Of a stretch of 64,000 bases of DNA, positions 35,883-44,426 are shown in pieces; the first letter of the stretch is position 1; the number at the start of each line of letters is the position of its first letter. The translations under genes were made by a program, and so were the position numbers. Below the pieces are notes generated by a model, which was not told where the DNA came from, made no database searches, and worked only from the letters and a program-made list of their open reading frames with translations. This DNA comes from JAFGUF01 sp040883315 (lineage in GTDB: Bacteria; Bacillota; Clostridia; Christensenellales; UMGS416): assembly GCA_040883315.1 (NCBI GenBank), contig JBFLKU010000019.1, positions 124,001-188,000 on the forward strand. Reading direction: 5' to 3'.

Positions 35883-37307
35883 TTAATCATCTAGATGTCC
35901 GTACTCTCTTTTTAGCTGATTTATTTTTCTTCTATATGATGTAATGCCCAATATAAAAGCGGCTATTACAACTAGTATTCCTACGGAAATCCACCAGCTG
36001 CTCATTTTCTCCACCTCTTCTTCCTCTTCATCATCCTGGCTGTATAAGTCGTCAAATACAGGGCGCTCTATGGTAGTTTTCACATCTATTGTTTCCGTGT
36101 ATACTTCGCCATATTCATCCTCGTAAGATAGGGTTACTGTGCCGACAGATGCACCGTATTTGTAGTCTGTGTCCAGTCCGTATTTGCCCATATCCAGCGT
36201 GCCGAAGAATGCATATATCTCCGCAGTTGCTGATTCTCCGCTTTCCATATTTCCTAAATACGCACTCCCATCTGGTATTACGCCCGGCATCTCTACCGAA
36301 ACCAACACATTGTAAACAGATGATTTTCCCATATTAAATACCTGCATAGATATGGGCATGCTGTCACCTGCATTTACTTTGGAGGATATATTTACATCAT
36401 CATATTCCACTCTTATAGGCTGCTGGATCTCAACTACTACAGTATCAGTGGATGAGCATTCTGAACCTAAATTATCCATATAATTCAAGTTTATTGTTAT
36501 CTTCTGTGCGCCTGCCTCTGCATCCTTGCGAGCTCTAAGTTTGATAACTATGCCCGTTTCTTCCTTATCCTCAAGCTCCTCTATAAACAATGACCCCACA
36601 TTGTCAGATGATATTATATCTGTAGTTTCGCCGTCATAATCTATGCGAATGCTATACGCATGCCATGTGTCACTTGTGTTTTCTAGGGTCATATACAGCT
36701 GAAATTCATCGCCTGCTTTTATAATATCTTCACTGAAATAATATTCAGAAATTATGATGTCAGGTGCTGCATGGCTGTCTTTTGACCTAGGTTCTTTATC
36801 GGATTTATATTCATACCTTTGCTTGCCGTCTGTAATAACTACATATACAATGAATTCCTGAATATATGTTTCGCCGTCTATTTTATACTCTGCATTCACA
36901 ACAACAGGATAGCTGCCGTTCACTCTGCTCCAGAGCAAGGGTATCTTATAGTCTATTAAATATGCCTGCTTCATATCACCTGAATTATTTATTTCATATT
37001 CCTCCAGATAATAATATCCGTAATAATCGCCTGTATAAAATGGTGAATACCCAGAACTTCCCGTATCAAAGGTTACCTTTATTCTGGAATTATCAATTAC
37101 ATCATCTGTATCTATGACAAGAGGCATTAGTATATTGACTTTGCTATTTGCAATTTCCGGTGTATAGCCATCGATATATGAAATCTCCATATCATCATAT
37201 GCATTCAGCAAGTCAATTACTAATATACCCGTCTCTGCTTTTGCGGGTATAAATATAGTAGATGCTAATATCATAAATATCATAACTATCTTTATTTTTT
37301 TCTTCAT
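35883..37307 (-). CDS. secreted CARDB/NEW3-like membrane-anchored protein
   Basis: The 474-residue protein has a signal peptide (to about residue 24), two or more Ig-like repeats (IKAGDEFQLYMTLENTSDTWHAYSIRI and VNAGDSMPISMQVFNMGKSSVYNVLVSVEMPG), an acidic stretch, and a C-terminal membrane helix with a basic tail (SWWISVGILVVIAAFILGI). COG1361-like proteins of this build often accompany MacB-type ABC systems in Clostridia. It starts 19 bases after the ATPase stop. There is no LPxTG motif. Confidence 0.8.
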   Translation of the reverse strand: MKKKIKIVMIFMILASTIFIPAKAETGILVIDLLNAYDDMEISYIDGYTPEIANSKVNILMPLVIDTDDVIDNSRIKVTFDTGSSGYSPFYTGDYYGYYYLEEYEINNSGDMKQAYLIDYKIPLLWSRVNGSYPVVVNAEYKIDGETYIQEFIVYVVITDGKQRYEYKSDKEPRSKDSHAAPDIIISEYYFSEDIIKAGDEFQLYMTLENTSDTWHAYSIRIDYDGETTDIISSDNVGSLFIEELEDKEETGIVIKLRARKDAEAGAQKITINLNYMDNLGSECSSTDTVVVEIQQPIRVEYDDVNISSKVNAGDSMPISMQVFNMGKSSVYNVLVSVEMPGVIPDGSAYLGNMESGESATAEIYAFFGTLDMGKYGLDTDYKYGASVGTVTLSYEDEYGEVYTETIDVKTTIERPVFDDLYSQDDEEEEEVEKMSSWWISVGILVVIAAFILGITSYRRKINQLKREYGHLDD

Positions 37308-37326
37308 CTTATTAACCTCGTATCCA

Positions 37327-38019
37327 TCATTCTGTAATCATTCCGTCTGCAATGTTTATTATTCTATCAGTATATTTCACCCGCTCCATATCATGAGTAA
37401 CCATCAAAATTGTCGTGCCCTTTTTATTGTTTATTTCCGCTAAGCTCTCAATTATTATATCTGCTGTGTGGCTGTCCAGATTACCTGTTGGTTCATCTGC
37501 GAATATTATCTTGGGCTGTGCAATAACAGCCCTTGCAATGGATACCCTTTGCTGTTCACCACCTGATAGCTCATTTGGCTTATGATGCAGATGCTTGCTA
37601 AGTCCATATTCACTTAGAAGTCTCTTTGCTTTTTCCATTCTCTCTGCTTTACAAACGCCCTGTGCCATCAGCGGAAATGCTACATTTTCCTGAGCAGTTA
37701 ATACATCAAACAAATTAAATGACTGAAAAACAAATCCTGTGTTTTGAAGCCTGAAATTAACCAGCTGCTCTTCGCTCAGCCGATGTATCCCCCTGCCCCC
37801 TATCATTATTCTGCCTGCGCTGGGTTTTTCTAAGCCTGCAAGCAAAGACAGAAGTGTCGACTTACCACTGCCAGATGCGCCGACAATTGCAGCAAATTCA
37901 CCGTGCATAATATCCAGATTTACATTAGATAGTGCTTTTAGCCTTGTTTTATCTGTCTTATATATTTTTGTTATATTTCGAGCTAATATTAATGGCTCAT
38001 CTTTTATTCTTTGTTCCAT
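37327..38019 (-). CDS. MacB-type ABC transporter ATPase
   Basis: The 230-residue ATPase is complete: Walker A GASGSGKST, Q-loop FQSFNLFD, signature LSGGEQQRVSIARA, Walker B IIFADEPTGNLD and H-loop VTHD. It belongs to the LolD/MacB group and should energise the permease at 34,584-35,867. Confidence 0.95.
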   Translation of the reverse strand: MEQRIKDEPLILARNITKIYKTDKTRLKALSNVNLDIMHGEFAAIVGASGSGKSTLLSLLAGLEKPSAGRIMIGGRGIHRLSEEQLVNFRLQNTGFVFQSFNLFDVLTAQENVAFPLMAQGVCKAERMEKAKRLLSEYGLSKHLHHKPNELSGGEQQRVSIARAVIAQPKIIFADEPTGNLDSHTADIIIESLAEINNKKGTTILMVTHDMERVKYTDRIINIADGMITE

Positions 38020-38047
38020 AATTATATCCTTATATATACTTAATTTA

Positions 38048-39490
38048 TTAATCAGGAATCTCTGTAGCCGATGGTCTATTCTTCATCATATCGTCAAAAG
38101 CTTGCTGAGTATATACTGATACACTTGCTCCATCCACTGCAGAAAGAATATAAAAGTCATCATCCTTGTCCTCCCAGTCTAAAAACAGCCATTCTCTGCT
38201 TTCAAATTCTACTAGCTCTTCATCTGTATACTGCGGGTAATCCTTATACACAAAAAACCAGCATGGCGCATACATAAATTCCTCTGAATTGTTTACAAGA
38301 GGCAGATAATTAAGTCCAAGTTTAATCTCATAAATATCCATAATCCTTAAACGGCTTTGTTCACGCTCATCAAGGTATGCATATTTTATATTTAAAAACT
38401 CTTCAAACCTTGTCATTAATTCATCAAAAGATAAAATGTCTACATGTTCTGTCATAATTTCAACTATTCTTATGGGGTTCATCCAATAGAAAGAGGTTAC
38501 AACACCATATTCATTAACAAATATACGTATCTGCTCTAATTCAGCTGGAGGTAAATAATCATAGTCATCATCATAATTCATACTAAATCCTCCCAATTGA
38601 ACAGGAGTTAATCCGCCAAACTCACGCATAAATACCATTTGATATCCGCCGTAGTCAATCTCGTATCCATTTGAATATCCTTCTCCGTAATAGGCCTTGT
38701 TGCACTCTACAACACTCATATTTTCTATACCAAGGTCTGCGAAAAAAGCTTGAACAGAGCTATTTGCCTGTTCTAAAGTAAAATCAATTTCCTTTTGAGG
38801 CATTTCATGTTCTTCCCAAGTAATATTATCTTCATATGTTTCATTAGCGACCCAACAATTTTCGTTTGTTGTAAAGCAAACCTCACGCTCAGTTATCCGC
38901 ATATATCCATACTCTTCCTGATCTCTAATAATTCTGCCCTCAAGGACGTTTCCCTGATATATTGAGTAGTCTGTAATCACAGTCATAATATCTTCGTCTG
39001 GAGCATTTTCTCTTTCTTGAAGCAATTGTTCAACCCATTGCTTATCACCTTCATCAAATACGTACTCTCCATTCTCTAGGTGTCCTTTTTTAGCTTCCAC
39101 TATCCACTCGTCATAATCTGACTTTGTCCAGACTTTCGGAGTGACTAAAATGCCATCCTGCATAAAATATTCTCTTATCTCATCTGCTCTATCCTGTGTA
39201 AAAGGGTCAGAGGCAATCTTTGCCACAGGTACAGAGTCTATATCGGGCATATATACATCCGCATCAATATCTATAACAAGGCTACCTTCTTTTATTACAT
39301 ATTTTTGTGTAATGTGTTCAGGCACTTCATATTCGAATTGTACATCAGATCTATTATTAGCAGAATCATAAACTTTCTGCTCAGTGCTATCTTTGGAAAT
39401 AACTATTGACCCGTCAGGTGTAGTTTGACAAGCACCAAGTATCAGACATGACATAAGCACAAAACCGGCTATCTTTAAATAATTATTCAT
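38048..39490 (-). CDS. large lipoprotein, cargo paralogue 1 (DUF6034-like)
   Basis: The 480-residue lipoprotein has a lipobox ILGAC followed by QTTPDGSIVISKDS. The extracytoplasmic part contains the features shared with the lipoproteins at 41.8 and 44.4 kb: APDEDI near 175, FDELMTRFEEFLNIKYAYL and KLGLNYLPLVNNSEEFMYAPCWFF near 400-450, and LSAVDGASV near the end. I place it tentatively in the DUF6034 group. It is embedded between two ABC systems and may be a substrate-binding or immunity protein. Confidence 0.7.
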   Translation of the reverse strand: MNNYLKIAGFVLMSCLILGACQTTPDGSIVISKDSTEQKVYDSANNRSDVQFEYEVPEHITQKYVIKEGSLVIDIDADVYMPDIDSVPVAKIASDPFTQDRADEIREYFMQDGILVTPKVWTKSDYDEWIVEAKKGHLENGEYVFDEGDKQWVEQLLQERENAPDEDIMTVITDYSIYQGNVLEGRIIRDQEEYGYMRITEREVCFTTNENCWVANETYEDNITWEEHEMPQKEIDFTLEQANSSVQAFFADLGIENMSVVECNKAYYGEGYSNGYEIDYGGYQMVFMREFGGLTPVQLGGFSMNYDDDYDYLPPAELEQIRIFVNEYGVVTSFYWMNPIRIVEIMTEHVDILSFDELMTRFEEFLNIKYAYLDEREQSRLRIMDIYEIKLGLNYLPLVNNSEEFMYAPCWFFVYKDYPQYTDEELVEFESREWLFLDWEDKDDDFYILSAVDGASVSVYTQQAFDDMMKNRPSATEIPD

Positions 39491-39509
39491 TCTTCATCTC
39501 CATTCTTTA

Positions 39510-40160
39510 TTACCTTAAAACCGTTAATACCCCTGCATCCATCTCGCATACTGTATCACAAAGCTCATCTATATCTGCCTGATTATGGCTTGCCAAAAGT
39601 ATTGTTTTGCCCTTTGCTTTAAGCTCTAAAAATAGCTGCCTCATGTCCTTTATGGCATGCTTATCCAACCCATTAAAAGGCTCATCCAATATTAGCATTA
39701 AAGGGTCTTCCATGATTGCCTGAGCTATGCCCAGTCTTTGCCTCATACCTAATGAATATTTTGATACAAACTTCTTCATATGAGGGTCTAGTCCTACCCT
39801 TTTAATAGTATCTTTTATGATTTTATCGTCTATCCTTTTCCTTAACGATGCAAGTATCTGCAGATTTTTAAAGCCTGACTGATACGGTAGAAAGCCCGGC
39901 ATTTCAATGATTATCCCCATGTCCTCCGGGAAGTCCATGTCCTTGCCCACTTGCTGATAGTCGACAAATATCTTGCCCTTACTGAGATATAGAAAACCGC
40001 ATATGCACTTGAATAACACAGTTTTACCGCTGCCGTTATTGCCGACAATGCCATGGATTTTTCCTTCTTCAAATTCATGGTTTATATCGTGCAGCACTTC
40101 TTCGTTTCCGAATGATTTATATACGTTCTGTATGCTAATTGCTATGTCTTTTTTGCTCAT
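39510..40160 (-). CDS. ABC-2 type transporter ATPase (LanF-like)
   Basis: The 216-residue ATPase has Walker A GNNGSGKTVLF, signature SLGMRQRLGIAQAI and Walker B LMLILDEPFNGLD. It is of the drug/lantibiotic-immunity group rather than MacB. Its start shares a base with the stop of the first permease. Confidence 0.93.
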   Translation of the reverse strand: MSKKDIAISIQNVYKSFGNEEVLHDINHEFEEGKIHGIVGNNGSGKTVLFKCICGFLYLSKGKIFVDYQQVGKDMDFPEDMGIIIEMPGFLPYQSGFKNLQILASLRKRIDDKIIKDTIKRVGLDPHMKKFVSKYSLGMRQRLGIAQAIMEDPLMLILDEPFNGLDKHAIKDMRQLFLELKAKGKTILLASHNQADIDELCDTVCEMDAGVLTVLR

Positions 40161-41056
40161 TAATCCAGTCCCCCTGTAAACTTGAAATTATATTTTCTAA
40201 CTGCAAAATACGAAATAATAAATAACAACAATATCAGTCCACCATAAAATATATAGGTATGCCACATCCTAGGCAGCAAATCATACCCGAAATTATGCAT
40301 ATGGTATGTTGCATGGTTCAATGGCGACAGCCAGCCAGTAATTACATTTGCTATATACATCTGCTCATCCTGTAAATTAAGTGCCTGCTTGAAAATCTGT
40401 GGGTTTAGCAAAAAGCCATATAGACTGAATGAAAATACACTAGCTATTCCCCAAAACTTACCCTTTTTTATGTTTACCGCAAACATTATAAAAACACACA
40501 CTAGCACATACAGAAGCATTAGCAAAAAGATAGTTGCCATGCACTCATACGGTGTGCTCATTTCCATGGTCTTCACCATGCTGGGCAGAGCTACTGCCTT
40601 GCCCGCAGGAGAATACCCCAATATCGCCCCAGTTTCTGACCACATATTGCCAGGGAATGCATTTTTAGCACATAGCACTATGCTAGATACCAGTATAAAT
40701 ACCATATATATAAATGTTGCTAGCACTATATATAAAACCTGCCCCAGCATCCATCTGAACCTAGTTGTTCTCATTAAATAATACGGTATGCCCACACCCA
40801 AAAACGGCATATCAGAAAATAGCAGTATCAGCAAAAGTGATGCAATCAATATGGAATTGCTGTCTCCAAATGACCACACAAAGGGCTCTGCAACCTGCAT
40901 AATAGTTTCATATTCATAGCTAAACTTCACAGCTTTATCCGTAAGCAGAAAGCACAATACAAAAGCAAGAGAGAAGGTTATAAATATCCTAGGGTTTTTC
41001 TTCCAGCTTTGGAAATTATATAAGCAGATTTCCCATATTTGCGACAAAGCTTTCAT
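40160..41056 (-). CDS. ABC-2 type permease (LanE/G-like), subunit 2
   Basis: This 298-residue protein has six predicted helices, starting after an amphipathic stretch (QIWEICLYNFQSWKKNPRIFITFSLAFVLCFLL). It overlaps both neighbours by a few bases, showing tight coupling. One ATPase and two permeases of about 250-300 residues is the build of LanFEG self-immunity pumps and of related antibiotic exporters. Confidence 0.82.
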   Translation of the reverse strand: MKALSQIWEICLYNFQSWKKNPRIFITFSLAFVLCFLLTDKAVKFSYEYETIMQVAEPFVWSFGDSNSILIASLLLILLFSDMPFLGVGIPYYLMRTTRFRWMLGQVLYIVLATFIYMVFILVSSIVLCAKNAFPGNMWSETGAILGYSPAGKAVALPSMVKTMEMSTPYECMATIFLLMLLYVLVCVFIMFAVNIKKGKFWGIASVFSFSLYGFLLNPQIFKQALNLQDEQMYIANVITGWLSPLNHATYHMHNFGYDLLPRMWHTYIFYGGLILLLFIISYFAVRKYNFKFTGGLD

Positions 41057-41805
41057 CCTTCTATCCTCCTTTCGATTACATTGAAATTAATAGCGCAGAT
41101 AATAGTTGTTAAAAGTAGCATTAAAATTATTGCACCCCAGCTGCCTAATGGCCAATTATGCTCAATCAGCAGCCATTCTTTGGGGTTAATCACATATAAA
41201 TTCCTGAAATATCTTTCCTGCAATATTACAAGCACATAAAAGAAAACAAAGGGGGATGCATATGCCATATACTTAGATAAGGATATGTTTGCAAGTAGTG
41301 CTCCTATACTGGCCCATAATGCCCCTGCAAAGAAAAACTTAATGGCATACATAAGCACATTCATGAATGGAGGTATGGCATATTCGCTGACGTTCTCGAT
41401 TGGGGAATATATAAGCTTTGTTATGAAGAAAAATATCAATATACCTGCAGATAGCACCAGACCTCCTGATATTGCAGGTACTAATACTTTGCCCTTTATA
41501 TAACGTTTTTTATCACATTTCATTAAATATGACTTAATATATCCGCTCGTATATTCCTCAAGAAATGCTGTAGTATAGGACAAAGTGCATATTATAGGCA
41601 GCGCCATCAGCACAATGTCTGAGCACAGTGAATTAGTCAGCAAATTGGCATGGTAATAGGTCGGGAGGCCATACTTCAGTGCATTCTCTGGAAATAGCTG
41701 TTTCACTCCTGCCCCAAGTGCTATTATTAATACCATCACGCCAATTGAAATTGCTGATGATAGATTTAATATGCTTCTTTTTATGTCTGTTTTTATTTCT
41801 TGCAT
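41053..41805 (-). CDS. ABC-2 type permease (LanE/G-like), subunit 1
   Basis: This 250-residue protein has six helices with the CYS-less signature TTAFLEEYTSGYIKSYLMKCDKKRYIKGK typical of ABC-2 permeases of peptide immunity pumps. The stop overlaps the next start by 4 bases. It follows the lipoprotein at 41.8 kb. Confidence 0.82.
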   Translation of the reverse strand: MQEIKTDIKRSILNLSSAISIGVMVLIIALGAGVKQLFPENALKYGLPTYYHANLLTNSLCSDIVLMALPIICTLSYTTAFLEEYTSGYIKSYLMKCDKKRYIKGKVLVPAISGGLVLSAGILIFFFITKLIYSPIENVSEYAIPPFMNVLMYAIKFFFAGALWASIGALLANISLSKYMAYASPFVFFYVLVILQERYFRNLYVINPKEWLLIEHNWPLGSWGAIILMLLLTTIICAINFNVIERRIEG

Positions 41806-41840
41806 TTTATTCCTTTTGTAACTGTTAAAATTCTATTCTT

Positions 41841-43508
41841 CTACGTTATCGCAGCTTTCTGCATTATTATACTGCCATCAATTGCATTAATTGAGAGTAT
41901 TGGGAAAAACAAGTTGTATGCATTAATATCATACTTATCTTCAATTGCATTTATTTTATATGATCCATAGAAATTCCATACAGGAATGAGTAGATATTCG
42001 TCAGCACTATTATATGCTGGTATGCCTGCCAATCCTAACTTAATATTTGTTATCGTAATCTCTGCATCACTATACATCTTTAAAAAATCTTCATATCCCT
42101 CAATATTAGGGTAAATTGGCATTAGCGCCGGTAAGTTATAGTTCAGTTGCATGAAATTGTTAGCATTTTTCATCGCCTGTTCAAAAGGTATAATTTTAAC
42201 ATTGTCGTTGATTACATTTGAAATATCAGTTGGATTTGTCCACTTAAATTCAGCTATTGAATCATTTGTTACTCTAATACGTATTTCTTCATAAGCTATT
42301 GCACTATTATATTCATCTTCATGGTAAAATTCCTGATTTGCATTTAAGAGAGGAATTCCGTAGTAATTAGGTCTCATGATAACCAAATAGAACTTGCTCT
42401 TTATATCATTCAAATTAAGATAATTTTCAAAACTGATTTCTTCTCCATCAACATCCTTTATGAAATTGCGAAATCCTCTAATATCTTCTACCCCAATAAG
42501 ATTTTTACAATATTTTACATAAAAGCCGTCGGTCCATATATTGTTAACTATATTTTTTGCTATTCCTATTGCATCTTGTTCACCTATAGTTATATCAGGA
42601 TAAAACGAATCTAAACTGCCTGATTCAGATAAATATCCAAACGGATCAGAATCTAAAATATAATTTATTTCTCCTGACAATGGTACATATGAATAAACCA
42701 CATGTATTTGATACATTTCCATTCCATATACGCTCTCAACACTACGATTATTAAATGAAAAGGGGAATTCATTATATATTGTTAACCGAGCAAATAAATT
42801 ATTGCTTAGTACAACATCACTTTGTAAGTATAGGTTTACATCTTCATCATATTCTCTTTCAATCAATTCATCTTTTGTCATGTTTAGTTCAATATTTTTA
42901 GAATGATGGTCATAGTTAACATAAAAATTAAATGGTCTAAATACTGAATCAGTAGGTATTTTAGGTACTTCGGTCGGAGCTTCTATAAGCATCTGCGTAT
43001 ATTGAGTAATTTTATCACATAAGATCTCCTTAGCCGCTTCAACATCTTTATCAGAATTGTATATTTGATTTAGTCTCTCCTCATCAGCCAAATCTGCTTG
43101 TAATTGCAAAATCCAATCTTCAATTTCCTCTTTATTTAATGACATTGAAGCGTAGTAACCTGAATTTCCTTCCATAAACTCGTCTATTGCCCATTGTGTC
43201 ATTTCTTTTGATATTGGCGATGGATTTATTAAAATAACCGGGTATTTAGTTGTTTCTGGTGTTTCTACTGTGGCATCTATTGTAATCGTTACTTTTTTGT
43301 CTTTAGATATATATTTGCCTTCATAGTATACAGGGTATTCAATTGTGTCATTATCTGATTCTCTAATTAATATAGCCTTTTCAAATTCTTTTTGATTGTG
43401 AGATATAACTATATTTTCATCAGGTGTTGGTTTACATGAAGATGTTAAGCATGTAAATATTGCTATAAAAATAACTAGTGTTTTTTTTGAATTCTTTAGT
43501 ATTTGCAT
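41841..43508 (-). CDS. large lipoprotein, cargo paralogue 2 (DUF6034-like)
   Basis: From ATG 43508 (GAGG 9 bases upstream) the product has 555 residues. The lipobox LTSSC is followed by KPTPDENIVISHNQ. Shared paralogue features: EAPTEVP near 200, IPFEQAMKNANNFMQLNY, KLGLAGIPAYNSADEYLLIPVWNFYGSY, and a C-terminal LSINAIDGSIIMQK. It contains an insertion (about 380-420) that the others lack. It precedes the LanFEG-like pump directly and follows secreted protein A. Confidence 0.7.
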   Translation of the reverse strand: MQILKNSKKTLVIFIAIFTCLTSSCKPTPDENIVISHNQKEFEKAILIRESDNDTIEYPVYYEGKYISKDKKVTITIDATVETPETTKYPVILINPSPISKEMTQWAIDEFMEGNSGYYASMSLNKEEIEDWILQLQADLADEERLNQIYNSDKDVEAAKEILCDKITQYTQMLIEAPTEVPKIPTDSVFRPFNFYVNYDHHSKNIELNMTKDELIEREYDEDVNLYLQSDVVLSNNLFARLTIYNEFPFSFNNRSVESVYGMEMYQIHVVYSYVPLSGEINYILDSDPFGYLSESGSLDSFYPDITIGEQDAIGIAKNIVNNIWTDGFYVKYCKNLIGVEDIRGFRNFIKDVDGEEISFENYLNLNDIKSKFYLVIMRPNYYGIPLLNANQEFYHEDEYNSAIAYEEIRIRVTNDSIAEFKWTNPTDISNVINDNVKIIPFEQAMKNANNFMQLNYNLPALMPIYPNIEGYEDFLKMYSDAEITITNIKLGLAGIPAYNSADEYLLIPVWNFYGSYKINAIEDKYDINAYNLFFPILSINAIDGSIIMQKAAIT

Positions 43509-43568
43509 ATTGTTAATCCTCATTTTTTATTTATTTTTAATTTTGCATTTATGTATTTAACATCTTTA

Positions 43569-43601
43569 TTAGTTAACTAAATCTATCAATAATGCACTCA
43601 C
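43569..43601 (-). other. ten-codon leader reading frame with strong ribosome site
   Basis: GAGGTGAT is followed 5 bases later by GTG and a reading frame for MSALLIDLVN. The ribosome site resembles those of the vestigial frames at 44,243 and 46,430. It precedes the lipoprotein gene by 60 bases. It could be a leader peptide or the stub of a small toxin. Confidence 0.4.
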
Positions 43602-43700
43602 TTCTATCACCTCATTTCAAGTCAATAGCAATTAGTTGTTTTTTCAAAATCTAGTATTGAAGCCACCATAAAGATGGCTCCATTTAACTAATATTTAATA

Positions 43701-44102
43701 TTAATCTGTCCAGTAATCGGACACCTCATGATAAGCCGTTGCTGGACCCCAGTATGCTTCTATTACAGCCCAACATGCTTTTCTTCCATATATACTATCC
43801 CAGATATACCCACCTACTTGACCATTATTATATATCCTCCTTCCTACGTGGTAATCACTGCTATCATATCCAAGATATCCTGTTATGTAAGTGCCATAAG
43901 ATGACGTTTCACTCATCCATTCTCTGTCTACTATATAGTCCATCACCTCATATGAACCATTTGTCGTATCTTGTTGGTTATCTAGAGTCGCTGTACTTAC
44001 TGGATAATGATTATCTGCATGTACAATTACAGTTGAACATACTGTTAAACATATAATAGCTATTGCAACTATTAAAACTGCTCTTTTTTTACTTCTTGGC
44101 AT
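43701..44102 (-). CDS. small secreted protein A
   Basis: The 133-residue protein has a signal peptide (to about residue 30, ending VIVHA). The mature part of about 103 residues is rich in Tyr, Trp and Gly (SSYGTYITGYLGYDSSDYH, then WAVIEAYW and YHEVSDYWTD at the end), with one cysteine. The arrangement of the Tyr-His-Gly stretch and a final Tyr-Trp vaguely resembles the lactococcin-972 bacteriocin family, but the match is too weak to name. AAGGAG precedes the ATG. Its 5' leader contains the complement of sRNA copy A. Confidence 0.6.
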   Translation of the reverse strand: MPRSKKRAVLIVAIAIICLTVCSTVIVHADNHYPVSTATLDNQQDTTNGSYEVMDYIVDREWMSETSSYGTYITGYLGYDSSDYHVGRRIYNNGQVGGYIWDSIYGRKACWAVIEAYWGPATAYHEVSDYWTD

Positions 44103-44122
44103 TCTTAAAATCTCCTTTTCAT

Positions 44123-44150
44123 TTGTAATAAGGCTATTTTATGCTATAAT
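44123..44150 (+). promoter_or_regulatory. promoter of sRNA copy A
   Basis: The -35 TTGTAA (44123-44128) and -10 TATAAT (44145-44150, preceded by TGC) are spaced by 16 bases, reading away from the secreted-protein gene. Confidence 0.75.
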
Positions 44151-44156
44151 AATTAA

Positions 44157-44233
44157 CGTCCTTGCTTAACATGCATCACCTTAGCCTATAGGTGATAGGA
44201 GCTCAACCTATTGTTTACGTAAGGACTTTTTTT
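44157..44233 (+). ncRNA. structured small RNA, copy A (antitoxin-like)
   Basis: The RNA of about 77 nt has a closing stem GTCCTTGCTTAA with TTACGTAAGGAC (one mismatch). Inside are two hairpins, ATCACC/GGTGAT and AGG/CCT with a GCTCAA loop. A T7 run follows, so it is a plus-strand terminator as a whole. It is antisense to the leader of secreted protein A and to the vestigial frame at 44,232-44,243. The layout matches antitoxin RNAs of holin-like type I toxins. Confidence 0.72.
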
Positions 44234-44243
44234 AGATCAACAC
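44232..44243 (-). pseudogene. vestigial toxin frame, copy A (GTG-TTG-ATC-stop)
   Basis: A very strong ribosome site GGGGAGGTGATGAGATA precedes GTG TTG ATC TAA. A three-codon frame behind so good a site suggests that the body of a small membrane-toxin gene was deleted, leaving start region and terminator. A regulatory minimal frame is the alternative. Confidence 0.45.
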
Positions 44244-44426
44244 TATCTCATCACCTCCCCTATTTATATAAATCTAAAATTAGTATTATGTTATCATTAC
44301 TCCTCATGCATTGCATATATTTGCATTTATTATATTACTTTACTGTTTATCTATAATTAAACTACTCTTTTTATTAATTAATCCTTATTTCTATTTTTGC
44401 TTTTCATTTAATATTTCTCTGTAATT

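Larger units (their letters stand above)
44103..44260. repeat. direct repeat module, copy A
   Basis: About 150 bases, from the ribosome site of the secreted-protein gene to the GGGGAGGTGAT ribosome site of the vestigial frame, match 46,293-46,447 with only some ten differences. The flanking genes are unrelated, so the module moved or was copied as a unit. Confidence 0.85.

Noticed and set aside
44157..44233. The repeated structured element as a riboswitch for the secreted genes
   Set aside because: On the minus strand the closing stem is not followed by a T-run, while the plus strand has both a consensus promoter and a T-run, so an independent plus-strand RNA is the better reading.
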